A stretch of DNA of 15,215 nucleotides from JAWXTP01 sp044433415 (GCA_044433415.1 JAWXTP010000068.1:1-15215), one strand, 5' to 3'; shown: positions 1-7,213, counted from the stretch's first letter. Program-made: numbers and translations. Notes: a model not told the origin generated them from the letters alone.

Positions 1-360
1 ATAAAGGAAAATAAAAATCATACACCAAAATCGTTAATGAGAGAAGCAATTCGTTATGCTTTTCTTATGCTTCCGCGTGTCTCTAGGTATTGTTCTGATG
101 GTAGATACAATATAGACAATAATCCTGTTGAAAGAATTATTAGACCTATTACGATAGGTAGAAAGAATTTCCTATTTTCAAAAAATAATAAAGGATTAGT
201 CGACAATTGTATATTCTATACTTTTATAGAAACTTGCAAGATATTAGATATACATCCTATTGATTGGTTTAACTGGGTTTTTAGCAAGATTAATATAGAC
301 ATGACGGAATCCGAATTATTAGAGCTGCTTCCCGTAAATTATTTGAAAAATAAAAAGTAG
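1..360 (+). CDS. IS66-family transposase (TnpC), C-terminal part, cut by the left window edge
   Basis: The frame is open from the first base, so the gene starts outside the window; the first ATG at 37 is internal. What remains is the end of the DDE transposase domain: residues DGRYNIDNNPVERIIRPI are the hallmark IS66 block in which the glutamate of NNPVER is the last catalytic acidic residue. It is followed by GRKNFLFS and then the short IS66 C-terminal domain with FIETCKILDIHPIDW and a terminal ELLPVNY. In the family this protein cuts and joins the element ends. The visible part has no frameshift or stop, so the copy may be intact, but the first two thirds, and any tnpA and tnpB partners, cannot be seen. 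A hairpin terminator follows directly. Confidence 0.9.
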   Translation: MKENKNHTPKSLMREAIRYAFLMLPRVSRYCSDGRYNIDNNPVERIIRPITIGRKNFLFSKNNKGLVDNCIFYTFIETCKILDIHPIDWFNWVFSKINIDMTESELLELLPVNYLKNKK

Positions 361-410
361 AAAAAAAAGCGACTATCGTAATTTAATTTTATGATGGTCG
401 CTTTTTTATT
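361..410 (+). terminator. Intrinsic terminator behind the IS66 transposase
   Basis: An A-run leads into GCGACTATCGTAA, which pairs with TTATGATGGTCGC across a seven-base loop, with two G-U wobbles. A T-run follows. It begins directly after the transposase stop codon. The A-run in front makes weak activity on the other strand possible. Confidence 0.8.
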
Positions 411-441
411 TGTTAATATACGGCTAATTTGGGATGCTTAC
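411..441 (+). repeat. Possible right terminal inverted repeat of the IS66 element
   Basis: Read inward from base 441 on the minus strand, the sequence starts GTAAGCATCCC. IS66-family elements commonly start with GTAAGC at their tips, so the right boundary would lie at 441. The family makes 8-bp target duplications, so ATCTAACC (442-449) would be the duplicated target. The left end is outside the window, so neither the repeat nor the duplication can be confirmed. Confidence 0.4.
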
Positions 442-458
442 ATCTAACCGTATTGAAC

Positions 459-498
459 TAAAAAAACGACTTAAACAGCAACTGCCGTTTAAGTCGTT
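459..498 (-). terminator. Intrinsic terminator of the exb operon
   Basis: AACGACTTAAAC (465-476) and GTTTAAGTCGTT (487-498) form a perfect 12-bp stem with a ten-base loop. On the minus strand the stem is followed by a run of seven T (460-466). It lies about 20 bases past the stop codon of the last gene of the operon, and stops it from running into the IS66 element. Confidence 0.88.
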
Positions 499-518
499 AT
501 CATATATACTAGAATAAA

Positions 519-992
519 TTATTCTAAGTGTAGAGTCTTTTGTGCTGCATAAGAAATTTTAAGAGCTTCAGCTCTTCTTAATTCTTGTTTCACATCTGTG
601 ATGATACCCATTTTAGTGTCTTTGTGTCCTTTGATGTTTACTGTCATGAATGGACGGTCAGCTTCACTAATTTTTTCGCGTTCAGCAGCAATAAAGTCTA
701 AAATTTCTTCTTTTGTTCTAAAAGCGTCATTTAATTGTAGACGTGGAGCAGTACCCCATTTTTTTGCTTCGATTGCAGTTGGTGGGCCTACATAGATGTA
801 GCTCACTAGAGACTTTTTCTCTAACTTTTGTATTTCTGTCGCACTAGGTAACTTAACTTCTACTTTTAACTCTACTTCACGCATAACTGTTGTAGTCATA
901 AAGAAGAATAAAAGCATAAAAATGATATCTGGTAGCGATGATGTGTTAATTCCAGGAGTGCCTTTGCCTCCTTTTTTCTTCATTACTGCCAT
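519..992 (-). CDS. exbD: ExbD/TolR-family biopolymer transport protein, second copy (ExbD2)
   Basis: This 157-residue protein has a short basic cytoplasmic tail, one transmembrane helix at about residues 20-37 and a periplasmic domain. Asp22 in SLPDIIFMLLFFF matches the conserved membrane aspartate of ExbD/TolR, which carries protons through the ExbB channel. In the family, ExbB and ExbD use the proton gradient to drive TonB (outer-membrane uptake of siderophores, vitamins or glycans) or TolA. It is the last gene of the operon, and its ATG lies two bases past the stop of the other exbD, so the two are probably translationally coupled. The GA-rich end of the upstream gene (GAAGGGAAA) may act as a weak ribosome site. 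The sequence does not show whether its partner is TonB or TolA. Confidence 0.9.
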   Translation of the reverse strand: MAVMKKKGGKGTPGINTSSLPDIIFMLLFFFMTTTVMREVELKVEVKLPSATEIQKLEKKSLVSYIYVGPPTAIEAKKWGTAPRLQLNDAFRTKEEILDFIAAEREKISEADRPFMTVNIKGHKDTKMGIITDVKQELRRAEALKISYAAQKTLHLE

Positions 993-994
993 AA

Positions 995-1573
995 TTATTT
1001 CCCTTCTGTCATATTACGTGGTTCAGCTTCAGAGATTCTCATCGGAATAGCTTTTGTAATTGCAGTACGTTCGTCATCTGTTAAGTCAGCAAAGCTTTTG
1101 CCAAACTTAGCAGTTGCTAGACCATCACGAGCTTCATTGAAGGCACGTACAAGTTCATTTTGTACTTTAATGTACATTTCGTAACTTGTTGAACGGTCAT
1201 TTTGCACTGAAATTACACCCTTATTAACCGGAAATTCTCCTAATAGATCAATCTCGACCATTTGAGTCTCTGGCAAATCTTCACGATTATTAGGATTCAA
1301 AATGAACTCAGTAGCTTTGTCTCTCAACTCAGTTACTTGCATACGTTGCATTTGAACCATCAGATTATCATTAGCGTCGATGAACACCAACATAGTATTT
1401 CTTTCTTTCGAAACATTCTCCTCTGTGTTGTTCTCGTCAGCTAACTGTGGAAGCATACGCTGTAGACCACTGTCAACGTTCATAGTTGTAGACACAAGGT
1501 AGAAAATCAAAAGCAAGAAAGCGATATCGGCTGTTGATCCTGCATTTATTTCTGGAATTTGTCTTTTTGCCAT
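995..1573 (-). CDS. exbD: ExbD/TolR-family biopolymer transport protein, first copy (ExbD1)
   Basis: This 192-residue protein has a short N-terminal tail, one transmembrane helix at about residues 14-32 and a periplasmic domain. Asp16 in STADIAFLLLIFYLV is the conserved proton-relay aspartate of ExbD/TolR. It is longer than the second copy (157 residues), and most of the extra length lies in the periplasmic and C-terminal parts, including an acidic stretch LTDDERTAI. The two copies are clearly different proteins and not a recent duplication. Paired, unequal exbD genes behind one exbB are a common Bacteroidota arrangement. It lies 37 bases after the small membrane-protein gene and 2 bases before exbD2. 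Confidence 0.9.
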   Translation of the reverse strand: MAKRQIPEINAGSTADIAFLLLIFYLVSTTMNVDSGLQRMLPQLADENNTEENVSKERNTMLVFIDANDNLMVQMQRMQVTELRDKATEFILNPNNREDLPETQMVEIDLLGEFPVNKGVISVQNDRSTSYEMYIKVQNELVRAFNEARDGLATAKFGKSFADLTDDERTAITKAIPMRISEAEPRNMTEGK

Positions 1574-1610
1574 TTTGTAAAAGAATATTGCACTTTTTAA
1601 AAAGAGCTAA

Positions 1611-2024
1611 TTATTTAAATAGTTTGTATACCTCACCAAAGAAGATACTTAAGATTGAAAGACCAAACGCTGCGTAAGTCATGAATAAACCAGTATCACT
1701 TAATTTAAGTTCTAATGGGTTGTCATAAACTTTTGATGCAGATACTTCAATCGGAGTACTACTTGATAATGAGTAAGCAATTGCGAAAATTACACCTACT
1801 ATAAGTATACCTACTAAAGAACGTACAGCTGCTTTTGGATTTTTGGCAATATTTAGTAAAGGAAGAACTATAACAGCTGCTATAGTAAAGAATACTAAAC
1901 CATAAGTCCAATTAAGCATTGTATCAACATCTGTAGTCTCACCACCACCTTGGATAAATGGCAACATGACTATAACAATAGATACAATTGTAAGTGCGTA
2001 TCTCAATATTGATAAATATTTCAT
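1611..2024 (-). CDS. Small four-helix membrane protein of the exb operon, function unknown
   Basis: I do not recognise a named family. The 137-residue product has four likely membrane helices, at about residues 5-24, 38-58, 68-87 and 112-133. A basic cytoplasmic loop (NPKAAVR) lies between helices 2 and 3, and a polar loop of about 25 residues with SSSTPIEVSASK lies between helices 3 and 4. It sits between exbB and exbD1 in the same orientation, so it is probably made with the channel and may be an accessory subunit or regulator of it; that role is inferred from position only. A hairpin pair separates it from exbB. Confidence 0.75.
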   Translation of the reverse strand: MKYLSILRYALTIVSIVIVMLPFIQGGGETTDVDTMLNWTYGLVFFTIAAVIVLPLLNIAKNPKAAVRSLVGILIVGVIFAIAYSLSSSTPIEVSASKVYDNPLELKLSDTGLFMTYAAFGLSILSIFFGEVYKLFK

Positions 2025-2054
2025 ATTTACTTTCTTATTATAAAGTTAAACAAA

Positions 2055-2098
2055 ACTCTCAATTACTGAGAGTAGTACAAGAACTAATATTAGTTCTT
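2055..2098 (-). promoter_or_regulatory. Two tandem hairpins between exbB and the rest of its operon
   Basis: AAGAACTAATATTAGTTCTT (2079-2098) is a perfect 20-bp palindrome that contains the exbB stop codon. Next to it ACTCTCA (2055-2061) pairs perfectly with TGAGAGT (2067-2073) around a five-base loop. On the minus strand the second hairpin is followed by TTTGTTT, a weak terminator tail. They could let only part of the transcripts continue into the exbD genes, or protect the 3' end of the exbB message. The structures are seen; the role is inferred. Confidence 0.55.
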
Positions 2099-2851
2099 TT
2101 TGTTGTACTTAGTGATAATGTCTACTAATGAGATAGAAGAATCTTCCATACTTAATACTAGATCATCAACTTTAGAAATAAGATAGTTGTAGAAAAGTTG
2201 AAGGATTACAGCTACGATAAGACCACCTACTGTTGTTAAAAGGGCTACTTTGATACCACCCGCAACAAGAGCTGGAGAAACGTCACCTGCAGCTTCGATA
2301 GAGTCGAATGCACCAATCATACCTACTACAGTACCCATGAAACCTAACATCGGAGCAAGACCAATGAATAGAGAAATCCAAGAAAGACCGCTTTCTAATT
2401 GACCCATTTGAACTGAACCATAAGAAACTACTGCTTTTTCAACTACATCTACACCTTCATCATAACGAAGAAGACCTTGGTAGAAAATACTAGCAACTGG
2501 ACCTGATGTATTGCTACATACTTCTTTTGCTGCTTCAACACCACTTTCGTCTAGAGCTTTTTCAACTTTAGCAAGAAGTTTTTTAGTGTTAGTTGTTGCT
2601 AAGTTAAGGTAAATTACACGTTCAATAACGATTGCTAAACCTAATACTAAACATAAAAGAAGAGGAGCCATCCATTCAGCACCACCATCTAAGAATTGTT
2701 TTTTAAGAATTTGGTGCATAGGTTGCCCTTCTACATCAACTTCTGAATTAAATGCGTCTGTTTGAGCAGAAGCTACACCTTGAGCGAATGTAGCTACAGT
2801 TGAGAATGCGTAAACACCAACAACTGTCAAGATTGCAAAAAGTTTTTTCAT
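2090..2851 (-). CDS. exbB: ExbB/TolQ/MotA-family proton channel protein
   Basis: This is the channel subunit that, with ExbD, couples proton flow across the inner membrane to work at the outer membrane. The 253-residue protein has an N-terminal signal-like segment (residues 1-23, ending TFAQ). A helix lies at about 60-82. A cytoplasmic domain follows, and then two more helices at about 158-182 and 198-224. The family motif is LAPMLGFMGTVVGMIGAF (165-182), and the last helix carries ALLTTVGGLIVAV. The extra N-terminal helix is usual for Bacteroidota ExbB. It is the first gene of a four-gene operon with a -7 box about 95 bases in front of the ATG. Whether it energises TonB or Tol cannot be read from the sequence; the two exbD genes and the absence of tolB or pal nearby favour TonB. 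Confidence 0.92.
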   Translation of the reverse strand: MKKLFAILTVVGVYAFSTVATFAQGVASAQTDAFNSEVDVEGQPMHQILKKQFLDGGAEWMAPLLLCLVLGLAIVIERVIYLNLATTNTKKLLAKVEKALDESGVEAAKEVCSNTSGPVASIFYQGLLRYDEGVDVVEKAVVSYGSVQMGQLESGLSWISLFIGLAPMLGFMGTVVGMIGAFDSIEAAGDVSPALVAGGIKVALLTTVGGLIVAVILQLFYNYLISKVDDLVLSMEDSSISLVDIITKYNKKN

Positions 2852-2944
2852 AATAGAAACACTTGTTTTGAATTAATACTTTTTTAAATTAATAATTATT
2901 TGTTTGTTTATTTATTTCGTATCAAATATTACAGTTTATAAAAG

Positions 2945-2952
2945 CAAAGATA
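2945..2952 (-). promoter_or_regulatory. -7 box of the exb operon promoter
   Basis: The minus strand reads TATCTTTG, an exact match to the Bacteroidota -7 consensus TAnnTTTG, followed by a mostly AT-only leader of about 85-90 bases up to the exbB ATG. No clear -33 TTTG box is visible at the usual spacing, which leaves some doubt. Confidence 0.6.
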
Positions 2953-3311
2953 ATCTTTTATATTTTAAATTAACACTAAAAACGCTTTATTTTTTCATTA
3001 TTTTCACTTTTCTCTTTTTTACAATAAAATTAGTTCAATTTTTCTCAAAATCGCTCACTTGTGTTAAATATAAAACATTATTTCTTATTTAAGTTCGCGA
3101 CTTTAATCGGAAAAAGTTAAAAAACTCTTACAAACTGAGCGCAATTTACATAAAAATTTGGAAAAAACAATCAATTTGGCACATTTATTATAAATAATTT
3201 GATTATTTTTTAATAATCAATCATAATATCATTAAAATAGCAAAGAAATTGTACAATAAAATTCACTAAATGAAATGCATTTTTTTACTATATGGGGGCT
3301 AGAAACTGATC
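2953..3311. other. AT-rich spacer without a supported gene
   Basis: This stretch lies between the end of the sulfatase gene and the exb promoter. It is almost entirely A and T. It holds a perfect 9-bp AT-only hairpin (3199-3220, TTGATTATT paired with AATAATCAA) with no T-run behind it on the minus strand, so it is a poor terminator. It also holds a short palindrome ATTGTACAAT near 3249-3258, and TCGCGA flanked by AAG and CTT near 3091-3103, which looks like a possible operator half. I see no gene here: the short frames are low-complexity Phe, Leu and Lys runs. Confidence 0.6.
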
Positions 3312-4709
3312 TTAAAAGTACTCTGAATTTAATTCAAATTCTGTTGGAGCATCTACCTTATCAAGCCAAGACTGTAGTTCTTTATACATTTTTTTTGCTA
3401 TTTTAGGTTCAGCTTCACTTAGCTCTTGTTTTTCAGAGATATCCTTAACTACGTTATACAGTTCACTTTGTTCAGTTTCGTAATTGTAGATTAATTTCCA
3501 ATCACCTTTTCGAATAACTGATACAGGACGTGTTCGGTATGCCATATCTGTAGTTTCTACATTTCCACCTACAAGATAGGCAGGAAAATGCCAGAAAATA
3601 GCCCTATTTGACAAGGTTGAACTAGCGTTCTCTAATAGCGGACACAAAGTTACACCATCTAAGTCATAACCCTTTTGTTTGTAACCGACAATATCAAGTA
3701 ACGTAGGATATAAATCCATCTGCATAACAGCTTCACTATTGGTGGTATTTGCTTCAACATGCTTATCCCAACGTACCATCAAAGGAATCCTAATTCCTCC
3801 TTCATAGAAAGAGCCTTTTCCTGCGCGCAAAGGCCATTGTCTTGAAATATTATAAACACCTCCATTGTCCGTTGTAAAAATCACTATAGTATTTTCAATC
3901 AATCCACTTTCTTCAAGGTGCTTAACAAGTTTACCAACACAATCATCCATAGTCTCAACCATAGCGGCATAACTAGAATTGTCATGTTGCTTAGTCTTTT
4001 CTTTCGCATCATACTTTGCCTTTAGCTGAGGCTTTGGTTGCAAAGGTGTATGTACAGCATAAGTTGCAAAGTAAATAAAAAACGGATTATCACTAGCTTT
4101 TGTATGAGAATCAATAAAAGAGATTGTTTCCTTTGTTAAACGGTCAGTTAAATATTCCCCTTCCTCTTTATCTTCTAAATTAGAATTACCAAAAGGCGAA
4201 AAATAAGTTTTTGGGTGTCCCTTTGAAGAACCACCAAAATTATAATCCATCCCTTGAGTTAAAGGATCTTCACCAAGATGCCATTTACCAACATGACAAG
4301 TAGTATACCCTGCATTTTTCAATGCCTGAGGTAGAGTTACTATATTTGAAGATAAATCACTCTCAGTTTTATAAGGAATAAACCTATGGTCTTTTCTTTT
4401 TAATACATTAGAAGCCTTTACTGTGTATATCTCGTGACGTGGTGTATATTGACCACTTATTAGACATGCTCTACTAGGGGCGCTATTAGCTGCCCCTGCG
4501 TAAGCATTATCAAAAAACATAGATTGCTCTCTAAGTTTGTCTATATTTGGCGTTTCATAATATTTGCTTCCCTGGAAAGACAAATCCGCCCAACCTAAAT
4601 CATCAATATTTATCAAGACTATATTAGGCTTATTATTTTCACAAAAACCCACTACTGTCATTCCACAAAAAAGTCCTGATAAAATTACCTTATCCCCTAA
4701 TTTATCCAT
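3312..4709 (-). CDS. Serine-type sulfatase, S1 (arylsulfatase-like) family, exported
   Basis: It hydrolyses sulfate esters, here most likely on host or algal glycans. The 465-residue protein carries the sulfatase signature SAPSRACLISG (76-86), whose Ser76 would be oxidised to formylglycine. Because this residue is Ser and not Cys, an anaerobic radical-SAM maturase (anSME) would be needed, and none lies in this window. Other active-site residues are visible: Asp36-Asp37 (INIDDLGW), Lys142 and His144 (GKWHLG), His220 (AVHTP), Asp281-Asn282 (TTDNGG) and Lys298 (RAGKGSFYEGG). The N-terminus has a hydrophobic export segment (about residues 8-22) without a clear lipobox, so a periplasmic location is inferred. 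Length is normal. The start lies two bases after the stop of the esterase gene, which implies co-translation. The exact sulfated substrate cannot be told. Confidence 0.93.
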   Translation of the reverse strand: MDKLGDKVILSGLFCGMTVVGFCENNKPNIVLINIDDLGWADLSFQGSKYYETPNIDKLREQSMFFDNAYAGAANSAPSRACLISGQYTPRHEIYTVKASNVLKRKDHRFIPYKTESDLSSNIVTLPQALKNAGYTTCHVGKWHLGEDPLTQGMDYNFGGSSKGHPKTYFSPFGNSNLEDKEEGEYLTDRLTKETISFIDSHTKASDNPFFIYFATYAVHTPLQPKPQLKAKYDAKEKTKQHDNSSYAAMVETMDDCVGKLVKHLEESGLIENTIVIFTTDNGGVYNISRQWPLRAGKGSFYEGGIRIPLMVRWDKHVEANTTNSEAVMQMDLYPTLLDIVGYKQKGYDLDGVTLCPLLENASSTLSNRAIFWHFPAYLVGGNVETTDMAYRTRPVSVIRKGDWKLIYNYETEQSELYNVVKDISEKQELSEAEPKIAKKMYKELQSWLDKVDAPTEFELNSEYF

Positions 4710-4711
4710 AA

Positions 4712-6133
4712 CTACAAATTGTCATTTCTAAATGGAACCAAAGGAAGTCCATTTGCTCCTTTTACTCCACATACAGATGAATCATCAAATAAATATCTAA
4801 CATAAACTGGAGCTTTCACACTTTTAGAGCTCAACACTAGTGCATCTCCTTCAACTTTCATATCTGCATCTACAAAAACACCATCTTCACCAGCTATTTT
4901 AAAACCATTTTTTTTAGCATCCACTACAACTATTCCATCTTCACAATTTGTAAGCGTTACTATGGCTTTTTTATCTTTTATTTCAATATCCTTAACTTCT
5001 GGGTAAGCAGAACAATAACCACTCTTAGCATAGTGACGATCTAGCGCCATATCAGCAAGTCTAGCGCCTACTTCTGGTTTAGATTTTGGGTGAATATTTG
5101 TTACATCTTCAATAATATCATTAATAACAACCATTCCACAATTTTCCATAGAAGCTGTTTTCAGTTGTTGCTCACGTAAGTAAGCTGCCTTATTTTGGCT
5201 TACACTACTATAAGTATGAGGAGCGATTTGAACAAAATAGAAAGGCATATCCGCATTAAAATCCTCTCTCCATCCTGTAATCAACGACCTCATAATACTA
5301 TCATAATATTGATAATAAGGCACATTAGCCTCTCCTTGATACCATAAAGCTCCACTAAAATTAAACGGAACCAAAGGATATATCATAGAGTTATATGTTT
5401 TAGCTGTCTGTGTAGGTTTCCACAAACGGTCACCTGCTATCTTATTACACTTATCAAGAGGTTCATTATTCTCTTGCATTCTTCCAGGTATCCACACCTC
5501 AGCATTAGTTCCTCCCCATGAACTCATAACTATACCTACTGGTACGCCTAGCTCTTTTTCTAGCTTCTTAGCAAAGAAATAAGCTGTAAGGCTCACATCA
5601 GAGATAGTATTTGTAGAACACATCTCCCAACTGCTAGTACAATCATTTTGAGGATAATCTGCACCTCTTAAAGGCACTCTAAAAGTACGGATATTAGGAT
5701 TATTAAGCATTGCCATTTCAGCTGCAAAATCAACCTTTGTTCCATAAAGTGAACTCAAAGACATTTGCATATTAGACTGACCGCTACATAACCAAACCTC
5801 ACCAACAAGAACATTGGTGATAACTTTTTGGTATTTCTTACCTACGATTTTAATAGTATAAGGCCCCCCAGCATCAGGTGTTTTCAGTTCTGCAAAAAAT
5901 TTAGCGTTACGATCACACTTCATTTTTACAGTATCAGATAAATCCCAATCTGCAACAACATACATTTCTTCTGTTGATGCATTCCATCCCCAAATTTTTG
6001 CAATTGAATTGCGTTTTACCACCATATTATCCCCTATGATAGATGGTAACGTGATTTGTGCATATATACAATTAACAGTGGCTAAAACAACCACTGTTAA
6101 AACTGTAATAAGCTGGAGTCCTTTTTTACACAT
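4712..6133 (-). CDS. Sialate O-acetylesterase (SGNH/SASA family), exported
   Basis: It is expected to remove O-acetyl groups from sialic acids or other glycans, so that glycosidases can act. The 473-residue protein has a signal peptide (residues 1-25, ending IYAQ) and an N-terminal beta domain with VGEVWLCSGQSNMQMS. Ser120 of SGQSNM is the nucleophile. SSWGGTNAEVW (204-214) and GALWYQGEANV (261-271) are the next SGNH blocks, and His348 in NIHPKSK is the likely catalytic histidine. The C-terminal part after about residue 375 is a beta-rich accessory domain. Length fits the family. It follows the binding-lipoprotein gene by 12 bases and precedes the sulfatase by 2, so all three are probably one transcript. 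Some relatives act on acetylated xylan instead, so the precise substrate is inferred. Confidence 0.9.
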   Translation of the reverse strand: MCKKGLQLITVLTVVVLATVNCIYAQITLPSIIGDNMVVKRNSIAKIWGWNASTEEMYVVADWDLSDTVKMKCDRNAKFFAELKTPDAGGPYTIKIVGKKYQKVITNVLVGEVWLCSGQSNMQMSLSSLYGTKVDFAAEMAMLNNPNIRTFRVPLRGADYPQNDCTSSWEMCSTNTISDVSLTAYFFAKKLEKELGVPVGIVMSSWGGTNAEVWIPGRMQENNEPLDKCNKIAGDRLWKPTQTAKTYNSMIYPLVPFNFSGALWYQGEANVPYYQYYDSIMRSLITGWREDFNADMPFYFVQIAPHTYSSVSQNKAAYLREQQLKTASMENCGMVVINDIIEDVTNIHPKSKPEVGARLADMALDRHYAKSGYCSAYPEVKDIEIKDKKAIVTLTNCEDGIVVVDAKKNGFKIAGEDGVFVDADMKVEGDALVLSSKSVKAPVYVRYLFDDSSVCGVKGANGLPLVPFRNDNL

Positions 6134-6145
6134 AGCTTTATATTT

Positions 6146-7183
6146 TTATAAGTTATTTAGATATTCATTTTCTAAACTTACTGCTGTATCATAATAATCA
6201 TATACTCTATCATAAATATAGTATGTATAATTATAAGAAACAGCTGCTGTAATATAACCTGTAGAAAGTCCAAATTTTACATAACCTAAAGAGCTTTTGC
6301 CATCCATGATACCTACTAAGTAATCATAAGTAGCACGACCATAATACCTTACTGGCGAACCTAGAATTTTACCTGATGCAGTTTCTTCTGAATAATTACC
6401 TGCACATGCATAAAATTCTGCATTTTCATTTAACCAATCGTAAATTCCGTAATTAGCTTCTTCTGCATAAGCATAAACAGAACAAACTTCTGTAGACAAG
6501 TTTGCTTTTGCATAATCGTATGCTTCTGTTATCATTGTTGAAGCATCTGCCTCACTTATAGTAGACAAATATGTAGGCTCTACTGTTTTACCTCCTAATT
6601 CTTGGAATCCAGCAGTAAAACCTTCATAAGCCTCTTCAAATTTCTCATTTTGATAAGCTCCTAAAAACAAAGCATTTCTCTGATTAGTCCAAGTGTAAGC
6701 CATAATACCTAACAAATAAGATGCTCCATAAGAACATAGTTCATAAGAATAAACAGGGAGAGTCTTACCAACATTACTACCACAAACTAACACCTTATGT
6801 TGACCTATGCTAGATGCATATTGTGTAATCACATCATCATAAGTATTTGATACAACAACTATTAAACTATTATCATCTGAACCTGTAATCCAGCTTTTAT
6901 ACTGTTCTTCTCCTTCTTCTAAAGACTCTGGTTTATAATGAACTACAGTAAATCCTATATCATAACTACATCTGTTAACATAATTAAGAATATCTTCTGC
7001 ATCAGTTACATACTCATCATCGTCGTCATCATCATCATCATCGTCATCGTCACTGTCTTCATCTTCCTCAACAAAGCTATTTGGTTCATAAAGAACCCTC
7101 ACTGTCATATGAGCAAATTCATCGTTCTTAGAGCAACCACAAAAAGCAATTAAAAAGATTAAAGTAATTAATATTTGTTTCAT
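6146..7183 (-). CDS. BMP/PnrA-like substrate-binding lipoprotein with poly-aspartate run
   Basis: The 345-residue product begins with a lipoprotein signal (LIAFCGC, lipidated Cys17). The mature protein starts CSKNDEF, an acidic tail that could be a surface-export signal of the Bacteroidota type. Residues 45-56 are twelve aspartates in a row. The rest resembles the periplasmic-binding fold of basic membrane proteins: SYLLGIMAYTW, then NALFLGAYQNEKFEEAYEGF and AGFQELGGKTV match the order of blocks in PnrA/Med proteins, which bind nucleosides. The C-terminal half is unusually rich in tyrosine. No ABC permease or ATPase lies nearby, so it may be a capture or sensing lipoprotein. It precedes the esterase and sulfatase genes. 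The fold assignment is by eye from motif order and is moderately sure; the ligand is unknown. Confidence 0.65.
   Translation of the reverse strand: MKQILITLIFLIAFCGCSKNDEFAHMTVRVLYEPNSFVEEDEDSDDDDDDDDDDDDEYVTDAEDILNYVNRCSYDIGFTVVHYKPESLEEGEEQYKSWITGSDDNSLIVVVSNTYDDVITQYASSIGQHKVLVCGSNVGKTLPVYSYELCSYGASYLLGIMAYTWTNQRNALFLGAYQNEKFEEAYEGFTAGFQELGGKTVEPTYLSTISEADASTMITEAYDYAKANLSTEVCSVYAYAEEANYGIYDWLNENAEFYACAGNYSEETASGKILGSPVRYYGRATYDYLVGIMDGKSSLGYVKFGLSTGYITAAVSYNYTYYIYDRVYDYYDTAVSLENEYLNNL
7016..7051 (-). repeat. Asp-codon (GAT/GAC) trinucleotide repeat
   Basis: Twelve successive Asp codons, mixed GAT and GAC, including a pure run of five GAT. It lies inside the lipoprotein gene, just after the segment that would tether it to the membrane. 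Pure triplet runs can lengthen or shorten by slippage without breaking the frame. Confidence 0.9.
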
Positions 7184-7197
7184 AAGTTTTTATTTTT

Positions 7198-7213
7198 GCA
7201 CTAACTATAGTGC
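7198..7213. promoter_or_regulatory. Short hairpin between the S41 peptidase and lipoprotein genes
   Basis: GCACTA pairs perfectly with TAGTGC around ACTA. On the minus strand it is followed by an A-rich and not a T-rich tract, so it is not a normal terminator. It lies 15 bases before the lipoprotein ATG and could mark an operator or a translation-control site. No -7 box is visible in this 47-base gap. Confidence 0.35.

Noticed and set aside
2904..3092. A plus-strand frame of 62 codons in the spacer upstream of exbB
   Set aside because: It is a low-complexity Phe, Leu and Lys chain in very AT-rich DNA, overlaps the exb promoter on the opposite strand, and has no recognisable domain.
3199..3220. 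AT-only hairpin as terminator of the sulfatase transcript
   Set aside because: The stem has nine base pairs, only one of them G-C, and no T-run follows it on the minus strand, so the end of this transcript remains unplaced.
3243..3250. TTTCTTTG on the minus strand as an extra exb promoter
   Set aside because: It does not match TAnnTTTG at the second base and would give a leader of nearly 400 bases, while a better box lies much closer to exbB.
6938..7153. A plus-strand hydrophobic frame rich in Ile and Val opposite the lipoprotein gene
   Set aside because: The hydrophobic run is only the reverse complement of the Asp codon repeat.
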